Assembly (NCBI GenBank): GCA_945875935.1
Contig: CAMCNE010000001.1
Coordinates: 1-58,966 of the forward strand
Direction of reading: 5' to 3'
DNA length: 58,966 nucleotides
Source of the DNA: Bordetella parapertussis
GTDB lineage: Bacteria > Pseudomonadota > Gammaproteobacteria > Burkholderiales > Burkholderiaceae_C
Positions 52,064 through 58,966 of the stretch are shown here, piece by piece. The position numbers and the translations under genes were made by a program. Position 1 is the stretch's first letter, and every line of letters begins with the position of its first letter. The notes below the pieces were generated by a model. The model was not told where the DNA came from. It was given only the letters and a program-made list of their open reading frames with translations, and made no database searches.

Positions 52064-54448
52064 TTGAAAAATACAACATTCAGCAAAGTTCATAGGGCGT
52101 TCTCGTGGTTCATAGACCACCGAATGATGTTGATTGCACTGATCCTGCTCGCAACGGCCGCTATGGGTTACATGGCGAGCAAGGTTGAGGTCAAGACGAT
52201 CTTCAGTGACCTGCTTCCAAAGACCCACCCTTATGTGAAGGTCAACCAGCAATTCAAGTCCACCTTTGGCGGCTCGAACCTGGTGACCATCATGGTCGAG
52301 AATCAAAAGGGCGAGATTTTCGACCTGAAGGTTCTTGAGGCTGTCCAGAAGTTGACCGTTGGCATGCAGCAGGTCAATGGAATTGACACCTACCAGATCA
52401 TTTCGCTGGCTTCCAAGAAGATCAAGGAGATTCGCGCGTCCACGGAAGGGGTGGAATCCAAGCCCATCATGTGGCCGCGGCTGCCTGAAGGGCCTGAGCA
52501 AATGGCGAAACTGAGGGCAGCGGTCCTCAACAACCCGCTCGTTTATGGTCCCTATGTGTCACTGGACCTGAAGGCAACGCTGATTACGGCCGATTTCCGC
52601 GATGGCGAAATCGACTACACAAAAGCCTTCAACGAGATCATGGCGCAGATCGAGGAGGTCAAAAAAGGCGCTGACGGCGTCACGATTCGTGTTGTGGGTG
52701 AGCCGGTTCTGTATGGCTGGGTGAATTTTTACCTTGACGAAACCATCAAGATCTTCTTTGGGGCCATTTGCTCACTGTTCATTATCTTGCTGGTCATCAC
52801 CCGCACTTGGCATGGCACGTTCCTGCCCTTGGTTGCGGGAGCCATCAGCGCCATCTGGGCGCTGGGTGCGGCAAAGCTGATGGGTTTCCATCTTGACCCG
52901 CTGGTGATCGTGGTGGCCTTCTTGATCACAGCGCAGGCCGTTTCTAACTCAGTCCAGTTGATTTCGCGTTACGACGACGAAATTGCCGCAGGAGCGAAAA
53001 CCTCAAAAGAAGCGGCTGTTGCGAGTGCTGAGAATCTGTTCAAACCCAGTATGTTGGCAATCGTTGCTGACGCTGGATGTGTGCTGGTGGTGGCTTTGAC
53101 CCCCATTCCCATGCTGGAGAAGATTTCCTACATTGGCACGGTTTGGATCTTCTCCATCATCATCAGTGCGTTGATTCTCACTCCCGTCTTGTTGTCATTT
53201 GTCAAGCCTAAGACGCATTTCGTTCATCCGATCAATGTTCGGCCGCTTCTTGACAGCATCCTGGGAGTTAGCGCAAGTTTGGTGACCTCCTCTGCGCGCT
53301 TCGTCGTTCTGGGTTTGACGGTTCTGGTCTTTATTGGCACAGGCTGGTATGCGTTCAACCTGAAGGTGGGTGATGCCAACCCGGGGTCACCGATCTTGTG
53401 GCCTGATTCGTCTTACAACACCGACGCATCCGAAATCAATCGCCAGTTCCAGGGTTCGGACCGGATGTTCGTGGTCGTGGCGGGCAACCAGAACGGTTCG
53501 CTGCGTGAGCCGGAAGTGCTGCAAAGCATGACCAACTTCCAGCGTTATATGGAAGCCCAGCCGGAGGTCGGTGGCAGCGTTTCTGTGGCAGACATCTTGC
53601 CGCAGGTTCGTCGTGTGCTTCGCGAGGGCAATCCGATGTACGCCGAGCTCGGCGCGACATCTGACGAAAACAGCGAACTGACCTACATCTTCGTGGCGGG
53701 TTCAGACCCAGGCGACATGGATCGCTACGCGGATGCTTTCGCGAAGAACGGCGCGGTCACACTGTTCTTCCGTGATCACCAAGGCGACACGATCAGCACT
53801 GCTATTGCTCGTGTGCAGGCTTACGTGAATGCTCCGGAAAACCAACTCAAGAACGCGCAGTACATGCTTGCGGGTGGTCTGGTTGGCGTTCTGGCAGCGG
53901 TGAACGAGGTGATTCTGGCGGGTCAGATTGAAGCCATTGCTCTCGCCTTGCTGGTGCTTGTGGTGTGCTGCACGTTCACTTATCGCTCGATGGTTGCGGG
54001 TGTGTTCTTCATGATTCCGGTCATGTTGTCGAACACCATCACCTTCAGCTACATGGCGTGGGCGGGCATCGGCATGAACATCAACACCTTGCCGGTGGTG
54101 GCGCTGGGTATTGGCTTGGGTGTGGACTACACGTTCTACATCGTTGACGGTATCCGCGAAGAACTCCACCACTCGTCCGACGTCGAGGCAGCGATTCTGA
54201 AGGCGCTGCGCAGTTCCGGACGAGGTGTGATGGTCACAGCCATCACGCTGGTTGGCAGCGTGGGTCTGTGGGCGTTTTCGTCGGTTCGTCTGCAAGCAGA
54301 CATGGGCTTTTTGATTGCCTTGTGGCTGTCGATCTCGGCGTTCAGTGCGCTGTTCATCATGCCGGCAATCGTTTATGTGTTCCGTCCTGCGTTCGTGGTG
54401 GGTGATGAAGATCATCCCATCGAGCAGGCGAAACCAGTGGGTGTGTGA
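52064..54448 (+). CDS. MMPL/RND family transporter
   Basis: A 794-residue inner-membrane protein with the two-fold RND architecture: TM1 near 17-36, a periplasmic loop (about 37-210), TM2-6 (about 215-390), TM7 (about 410-430), a second loop (about 435-610) and TM8-12 (about 615-785). GLGVDYTFYIVDGIREEL is the conserved acidic TM motif of the MMPL family. Relatives such as HpnN export lipids (hopanoids). No membrane-fusion or TolC partner is encoded here; the DUF1302 and DUF1329 proteins may replace them. It starts with TTG, with CGGAGA upstream. Confidence 0.9.
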   Translation: MKNTTFSKVHRAFSWFIDHRMMLIALILLATAAMGYMASKVEVKTIFSDLLPKTHPYVKVNQQFKSTFGGSNLVTIMVENQKGEIFDLKVLEAVQKLTVGMQQVNGIDTYQIISLASKKIKEIRASTEGVESKPIMWPRLPEGPEQMAKLRAAVLNNPLVYGPYVSLDLKATLITADFRDGEIDYTKAFNEIMAQIEEVKKGADGVTIRVVGEPVLYGWVNFYLDETIKIFFGAICSLFIILLVITRTWHGTFLPLVAGAISAIWALGAAKLMGFHLDPLVIVVAFLITAQAVSNSVQLISRYDDEIAAGAKTSKEAAVASAENLFKPSMLAIVADAGCVLVVALTPIPMLEKISYIGTVWIFSIIISALILTPVLLSFVKPKTHFVHPINVRPLLDSILGVSASLVTSSARFVVLGLTVLVFIGTGWYAFNLKVGDANPGSPILWPDSSYNTDASEINRQFQGSDRMFVVVAGNQNGSLREPEVLQSMTNFQRYMEAQPEVGGSVSVADILPQVRRVLREGNPMYAELGATSDENSELTYIFVAGSDPGDMDRYADAFAKNGAVTLFFRDHQGDTISTAIARVQAYVNAPENQLKNAQYMLAGGLVGVLAAVNEVILAGQIEAIALALLVLVVCCTFTYRSMVAGVFFMIPVMLSNTITFSYMAWAGIGMNINTLPVVALGIGLGVDYTFYIVDGIREELHHSSDVEAAILKALRSSGRGVMVTAITLVGSVGLWAFSSVRLQADMGFLIALWLSISAFSALFIMPAIVYVFRPAFVVGDEDHPIEQAKPVGV

Positions 54449-54539
54449 AGGTCGCCTCTTGCTTGTTGGCTCCGGTTTACGCCGGGCCAACAGGTGAGGG
54501 GTGTTGGTTAGTGGTGGTATCAACGGAAGGAATGGAGAC

Positions 54540-56432
54540 ATGAAAATAGAAAAGAGCTTCAAGCGGGCCATCCCTGGCCTCGCCGCGGCAGCAGCCCTCG
54601 CAATGGGTCTGCCTGTTGCACACGCCGCGGACGCCGCAGGCGCTGGTGATTTCAAGTTCGCTTTGTCGGGTTATGCGCGTGCTTGGGTTTCGATCAACCT
54701 TGAAAACCAAGGTGAGTTCAAGCCAAACAATGGTCTGCACAACGGTGTCGGTTGCCCAGTGGGCGCGACAACTGGCGGTACCGGCGGTGGCGGTGCTTGC
54801 GCAGGACCCTACGCAGCGAACAGCTTGGCCAATCAAGCTTTCGCTCCGAACAATAACAAGCAGAGCAACGTGACGGGTACCGCCGACGGCGCGACCCTGG
54901 TACCCAACAACGCCGGGTATGCCGCCAGCGACTACAACTCGAAGTACAAGCCTTCGATGATTCGCGGTTCGATCTTGCTGGACGGTGATGCGTCTTACAT
55001 GGGCTTGAAGTTCAAGGCCATCGCTCGCCTTGATCGTGAATACAAGACCGACTACCTCGAAGAGCTCGAGGACCTGCGCAAGGCCAACTTGTCAGGCAAT
55101 GGCTCCAGCCCTTTTGGATACAACGACGGCAAGTTGAATCCAAGCAGCATCATGGACAACTACAACAACTTCGACTTTCGCGAGTTCTGGGTTGAAGCGC
55201 CGATCGGTGACCGCACCACGGTCAAGATCGGCCGTCAGCAGATCGTCTGGGGCGAGTCCGACTTCTTCCACGCCATGGATGTGGTGCACGGCTACGACTT
55301 GAGCTGGCGTCTGTTCTTTGAGGGCGAGAACGAAGAGTGGCGCAAGCCGCTGATCTTGATCTCGACCAAGATCCGCATCCCCGAAGCCGATGGCATGCTG
55401 GCTGCGTACATCCGTCCAGGCTGGGACCGATGCCAAGACATCGGCAACACCTATGACGTGAACGGTGGCCGCTGGTTCTTCAACCCTTATCGTGGTTACA
55501 CGCTCGAAACGACCACGAAAAAGGATTGCTCGCAAGAGAATTGGGACGAGAGCAACATCGGTGGCGGTATTCGCTGGCAGGGTGAGGCGTTCGATCTGAG
55601 CTACTCCATCGCCTATCTGCACGCAAATTCCGCAGATCCGGTGGCCAACCCGAATCCGAACGTGACAGGTGCTGCCACTGGCTACAAGGGTTCGCAGGTT
55701 CAAGGTTCAATCTTTGACCGAATCCACCCAGAAATCGACGTGATTGGCGTGACGCTCAGCGGTTACTCGGCGATGATGGATGCAGTGATCAGTACCGAGG
55801 TGGCTTACACCTTCAATCAGCCGTTCAACCAAGGAACTGGCGGTTTCTTTGGCTATGCGGGCAACCCAGATGATCCTTTCGCTGGTGCACAAAATTGCCC
55901 GACAGGTTCGCTTGGGTCAGGTGTTGGCTTTGACGTAGCCGGGGTTTCTCCCGGCGTCGGCCTTTGCGGTATCAAGACCAAGGGCGTGATCAACTCGATG
56001 CTGCGCATCGACAAGAACCTGAGCCTCGAAGACACCTTGGGCACCTCACGCCCTTCGTTCTCGTCGATTCAGTTGTTCGACCAGTGGGTCATGGACTGGA
56101 AGGACTCTGAGCAGTTGGTTCGTTTGTTCGCCTACGGCACGCCGCTGAAGGAGCACAACACGATCCTGACCGCATTCACCGTGCTGAACTACATGAACGA
56201 CAAGATCAACCCGAGCTTTGTGGTTGGCTTCGACATCAACAACGGTGGCGGTTTCGCGATTCCAGCAGTGGCATTCACCTTGAACGACAACTGGGTCGGC
56301 AAGATTGAGGCTGACATCTTCTGGAGCGGTGGTCGCACCGAGAACGCGCAGTTCTCGAACGAGCGTTCACAGCTGTTTGGCTATTTCGACAAGTCCACAC
56401 AGCTGGTTTTCCGTCTGACACGTCAATTCTGA
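54540..56432 (+). CDS. DUF1302 family outer-membrane protein
   Basis: A 630-residue exported protein. The signal peptide ends near VAHA-AD (about residue 28), and the protein closes on an aromatic C-terminus (LVFRLTRQF), the usual signature of a beta-barrel recognised by BAM. The segment EFWVEAPIGDRTTVKIGRQQ followed by IVWGESDFF is typical of DUF1302. The start at 54540 has GGAGA upstream. The family is found with DUF1329 and MMPL genes in clusters for hydrophobic substrates and is thought to form an outer-membrane channel. That function is not established. Confidence 0.88.
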   Translation: MKIEKSFKRAIPGLAAAAALAMGLPVAHAADAAGAGDFKFALSGYARAWVSINLENQGEFKPNNGLHNGVGCPVGATTGGTGGGGACAGPYAANSLANQAFAPNNNKQSNVTGTADGATLVPNNAGYAASDYNSKYKPSMIRGSILLDGDASYMGLKFKAIARLDREYKTDYLEELEDLRKANLSGNGSSPFGYNDGKLNPSSIMDNYNNFDFREFWVEAPIGDRTTVKIGRQQIVWGESDFFHAMDVVHGYDLSWRLFFEGENEEWRKPLILISTKIRIPEADGMLAAYIRPGWDRCQDIGNTYDVNGGRWFFNPYRGYTLETTTKKDCSQENWDESNIGGGIRWQGEAFDLSYSIAYLHANSADPVANPNPNVTGAATGYKGSQVQGSIFDRIHPEIDVIGVTLSGYSAMMDAVISTEVAYTFNQPFNQGTGGFFGYAGNPDDPFAGAQNCPTGSLGSGVGFDVAGVSPGVGLCGIKTKGVINSMLRIDKNLSLEDTLGTSRPSFSSIQLFDQWVMDWKDSEQLVRLFAYGTPLKEHNTILTAFTVLNYMNDKINPSFVVGFDINNGGGFAIPAVAFTLNDNWVGKIEADIFWSGGRTENAQFSNERSQLFGYFDKSTQLVFRLTRQF

Positions 56433-56450
56433 TCAAAAGGAGTATTTCAA

Positions 56451-57776
56451 ATGACTATTGAGACCAATGGTATGGATCGCCGCGACGTTTTGCGCGCTGG
56501 CGTGGCAGGTGCTGCTGCTGTAGCAACCGGCTTGGCTTCTACGCCTGCAATGGCGAAGGAACTGGCTGCCGGCTTCATCATCAACAAAGAAAACTACGAC
56601 AGCATCAAGGGCGACACGTTCGAGGGCAAGACCATCGCTTCGATGGTTCCCGAGAAGCTTGAGTGGATGATCAAGAACTACAACACCACCATCAAGTTGG
56701 CCAACTCGAAGAAAATCGAGATGGACAAGAAGTACATGCAAGCCACCAAGGAAGGCGCGCCCAACGTCAAGTTCAACCCGGCTGACCGCACGGTCTCGGG
56801 TTGGAAGGCAGGCATGCTCTTCTGGCCAAACGAAGTGGACCCGAAGGACCCCAACGCAGCCGACAAGCTGCTGTGGAACCTGCGCGCCGCAACGTACGGC
56901 GCCACCATGGACCTGCGCGACATCGCCTGGGCTTTCCTGGACGCCAAGACGGGCTATGAGCGCGTTCAGGCATTCCAGTCACGCCGCTACTACATGGAAG
57001 GCCGTCTGGACGGCGGTCCAGTGACGGTTGGCGACGGCACCATCTCGCAAAAGACCTACTTCGTGGCCATCTACCCGCAAGACATTCGCGGTCTGGGCCT
57101 GTTCTCGGTGCGTTACAACCAGCCTGACTCGAAGAAGCCAGATGACTCGTACGCTTACCTGAAGTCAGTTCGCCGCGTTCGTCGCCTGTCGGGCGGCGCT
57201 TGGATGGACCCAATCGGTGGTACCGACCAGCTGTATGACGACTGGGACATCTGGGACGCTGCTCCTACGAAGTACAAGTCGAACAAGCTCTTGTCACGCC
57301 GCTGGATTCTGGCCATTGCTCACAGCCCAGAAATCAGCGTTGACCTGAAGTTCCCGTTCACCGAGCCAGCCAAGCGTTTCCCACGCATCGGTATCACGAT
57401 TCCTCCTCACTTCAACCCAGCACCGGACGTGGGTTGGGAGCCACGTGAAGTGTTCGAAATCGAAGGCGTTTGCCCAGACGAGCACCCATACAGCAAGAAG
57501 ACCGTGTACATGGAATGTGATTTCCCACGTCCATACCTCGGCTTCTCGCTGGACCGCAAGGGCGAATTCTGGAAGATGTTCATTTTCCAGAACCGTCCGG
57601 ACGTTGGCGACGACGGCTACAACGCTGTGATGCCTGTGCTGGGTCACATCATCGACGTCAAGCGCGGCCACGCCACCAACTGGTCTTCGAACATGAAGTC
57701 CAATCCAAAGGGCGTCACGGAACAGATGGTTTCCCTGAACGTTCTGGAAGAAGTTGCTACCGGTACCGGTCAGTAA
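56451..57776 (+). CDS. DUF1329 family periplasmic protein with Tat-like signal
   Basis: A 441-residue protein. The N-terminus MDRRDVLRAGVAGAAAVATG has a twin-arginine motif followed by a hydrophobic stretch and an AMA-KE cleavage site near residue 35, so Tat export is likely. DUF1329 features include YYMEGRLDGGPVTVGDGTIS and DRKGEFWKMFIFQNRPD. DUF1329 proteins have a LolB/LolA-like predicted beta fold and are often lipoproteins; no lipobox is visible here. It is the last gene of the four-gene envelope module and is followed by a strong terminator. Confidence 0.87.
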   Translation: MTIETNGMDRRDVLRAGVAGAAAVATGLASTPAMAKELAAGFIINKENYDSIKGDTFEGKTIASMVPEKLEWMIKNYNTTIKLANSKKIEMDKKYMQATKEGAPNVKFNPADRTVSGWKAGMLFWPNEVDPKDPNAADKLLWNLRAATYGATMDLRDIAWAFLDAKTGYERVQAFQSRRYYMEGRLDGGPVTVGDGTISQKTYFVAIYPQDIRGLGLFSVRYNQPDSKKPDDSYAYLKSVRRVRRLSGGAWMDPIGGTDQLYDDWDIWDAAPTKYKSNKLLSRRWILAIAHSPEISVDLKFPFTEPAKRFPRIGITIPPHFNPAPDVGWEPREVFEIEGVCPDEHPYSKKTVYMECDFPRPYLGFSLDRKGEFWKMFIFQNRPDVGDDGYNAVMPVLGHIIDVKRGHATNWSSNMKSNPKGVTEQMVSLNVLEEVATGTGQ

Positions 57777-57823
57777 TAAGACAGGCCTGGCCTGATCTGT
57801 TGGTGCGTTGAACAGACGCACCG

Positions 57824-57864
57824 GCCCGCCACGGCTTCATGCGGTGGCGGGCTTTTTTATTTTT
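57824..57864 (+). terminator. Rho-independent terminator after the DUF1329 gene
   Basis: GCCCGCCAC pairs with GTGGCGGGC, separated by about 11 bases, and is followed by TTTTTTATTTTT. It ends the YCF48-MMPL-DUF1302-DUF1329 transcript. Confidence 0.9.
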
Positions 57865-57976
57865 GCGGTTCCATTGGATTTCATCGAGCTGATCGATGAC
57901 CCACTCGGACATGAGGGCCAAAACGCCCCGTGCACCGAGGCTTGAAAATCAAAACCCTCTCATTCAGGAGTTACTG

Positions 57977-58312
57977 ATGTACACGAAGAAATTCCACACT
58001 CAATCTCTCGACTGGCTGCCCAGCGGCATCGATGGAGTGACCTACAAGACCGTCGACGGCGACATGACTGCCGGCAAGTCTGTGGTGATTTATCACTTTG
58101 ACGCAGGGTCCGTGGTGCCAGCGCATTCGCATACGCACTCAGACGAACTGGCCTACGTGATCGATGGCGATTTCATCGAAGACGGTGTGACCTATCACGC
58201 TGGTTCCATGTTTGCCGCGCCAGCGGGCACGGTTCACGGAGAACACCGCACTGCCACAGGCTGCACGGTGATGTTTGTGCTGTCGGACACGCTGGATTTC
58301 GTCACGGCCTGA
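57977..58312 (+). CDS. Small cupin-domain protein
   Basis: A 111-residue single-domain cupin with the metal motif HSHTHSDELAYVIDG and a second motif GTVHGEHR. No signal peptide. CAGGAG stands 6 nt before the ATG at 57977; an ATG 27 codons upstream gives a non-conserved extension. Small cupins can be dioxygenases, isomerases or sensors, and nothing here decides between these. It is followed 10 bp later by modA, so the two may form an operon. Confidence 0.78.
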   Translation: MYTKKFHTQSLDWLPSGIDGVTYKTVDGDMTAGKSVVIYHFDAGSVVPAHSHTHSDELAYVIDGDFIEDGVTYHAGSMFAAPAGTVHGEHRTATGCTVMFVLSDTLDFVTA

Positions 58313-58322
58313 GCCGGCGTTG

Positions 58323-58966
58323 ATGCGGTATCGCCGCCTTGCTAAAGCCTTTGCAGGGTTGGCGTTGCTGTCGAGTGGCTCAGCTCAATCGGCCACGGTT
58401 TTGGTGGCGGTGGCGTCGAACTTTCATGAGGCGTTTGGCGAACTGTCAAGCGATTTCACGGCGACCACCGGCCACGTGCTCAAGCACTCAACAGCGGCCA
58501 CAGGGGTGCTGCGCGCCCAGATCAGAGGCGGCGCTCCGTTTGAGGTGTTGCTGGCGGCAGATGTCGAAACGCCGCTGCAGCTGGTGGCCGATGGCCTTGC
58601 GGTTGAAAACCACGCCTTTACGTATGCGTTCGGGCGCCTCGTACTTTGGAGCGCGGATCGCCGCTTGGTCGACGATCAAGGTGCGGTGCTGACGCGGGGC
58701 GGCTTCAGCCACATCGCCATCGCCAATCCAAAGCTGGCACCTTATGGCCGCGCTGCGATGGAGGCGATGGCGTCCATGAAGTTGTCTGCGCAGTTGGCGG
58801 CCAAGCTGGTGACAGGTCAAAGCATCGCGCAGGCCTATGGCTACGTGGCCACCGGGAATGCCGAACTTGGTTTTGTGGCTTGGTCGCAAATCGCCAAACA
58901 AGGCCAGGATGTCCAGGGTTCCTACTGGATGGTGCCGCCATCGTTGTACGGAGAGATTCGGCAAGA
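58323..58966 (+). CDS. modA: Molybdate ABC transporter substrate-binding protein ModA, 5' part
   Basis: The first 214 codons of a gene that runs off the window. A signal peptide (about 1-25, ending SAQSA) leads into the ModA fold: VAVASNFHEAFGELSSDFTA, APFEVLLAADVETPLQLV, HIAIANPKLAPYGRAAMEAM. ModA captures molybdate or tungstate in the periplasm for the ModBC importer, whose genes would follow outside the window. Its link to the cupin 10 bp upstream is positional only. The characterised acetone carboxylase uses Mn, so modA is probably unrelated to acxABC. Confidence 0.85.
   Translation, partial: MRYRRLAKAFAGLALLSSGSAQSATVLVAVASNFHEAFGELSSDFTATTGHVLKHSTAATGVLRAQIRGGAPFEVLLAADVETPLQLVADGLAVENHAFTYAFGRLVLWSADRRLVDDQGAVLTRGGFSHIAIANPKLAPYGRAAMEAMASMKLSAQLAAKLVTGQSIAQAYGYVATGNAELGFVAWSQIAKQGQDVQGSYWMVPPSLYGEIRQ

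Noticed and set aside
58323..58966. modA as a cofactor supplier for the acetone carboxylase
   Set aside because: The characterised acetone carboxylase is Mn-dependent, and a strong terminator and a cupin gene separate modA from the locus.

Overview
The window looks like the chromosome of a high-GC betaproteobacterium of the order Burkholderiales. This is inferred from the gene neighbourhoods (glyA-nrdR, ribD-ribE-ribBX-ribH-nusB, ybgC-tolQRA, tripartite tricarboxylate transporter genes with a Bug-type binding protein) and from the strongly G/C-biased third codon positions. It opens inside an error-prone polymerase gene (dnaE2) and ends inside a molybdate-binding protein gene (modA).

Layout. 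1-7.3 kb: 3' part of dnaE2, a small secreted protein, a cation diffusion facilitator, and two tandem exported DUF1254/DUF1214 proteins. 7.3-14 kb: a catabolic block with a fumarylacetoacetate-hydrolase-fold enzyme facing an operon for an oxalate-CoA-ligase-like enzyme, tctC-tctB-tctA and a ketopantoate-reductase-like dehydrogenase; its substrate is not determined. 14.1-22.6 kb: tRNA-Ser(TGA), a cupin, an orphan BrnA-type antitoxin, apaH, a CBS-domain membrane protein, an MFS transporter, an orphan HigA-type antitoxin, an RlmN-like radical-SAM enzyme and a GspE/PilB-type ATPase with four 30-residue repeats. 22.9-35.5 kb: a long same-strand run, glyA-nrdR-fimT-pilE-pilW-pilX-pilV-ribD-ribE-ribBX-ribH-nusB-ybgC-tolQ-tolR-tolA, that mixes one-carbon metabolism, minor pilins, riboflavin synthesis and envelope maintenance. 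35.8-38.5 kb: a lytic transglycosylase and ubiD.

38.7-57.8 kb is the most interesting part and visibly less G/C-rich. It holds an acyl-CoA synthetase, an SCP2-type thiolase, a sigma-54 activator of the AcoR type (acxR-like), an AbiV-family gene, a glutathione transferase, the three acetone carboxylase subunits (acxA, acxB, acxC), and then a four-gene envelope module (YCF48-repeat protein, MMPL/RND pump, DUF1302 and DUF1329 proteins). Together these can account for ketone + CO2 to a 3-oxoacid, its CoA activation, thiolysis, and trans-envelope movement of a hydrophobic compound.

The main new observation is regulatory. Both abiV and acxA are preceded by the same promoter architecture: a palindrome with the shared core GGTTGAACC, then an exact match to the IHF consensus 27-29 bp before the -24 element, then a -24/-12 sigma-54 promoter with correct spacing. 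This suggests that the activator encoded just upstream controls both genes, so that an AbiV-family (phage-defence-type) protein would be part of a ketone-carboxylation regulon. All of this is read by eye; no database search or computation was run.
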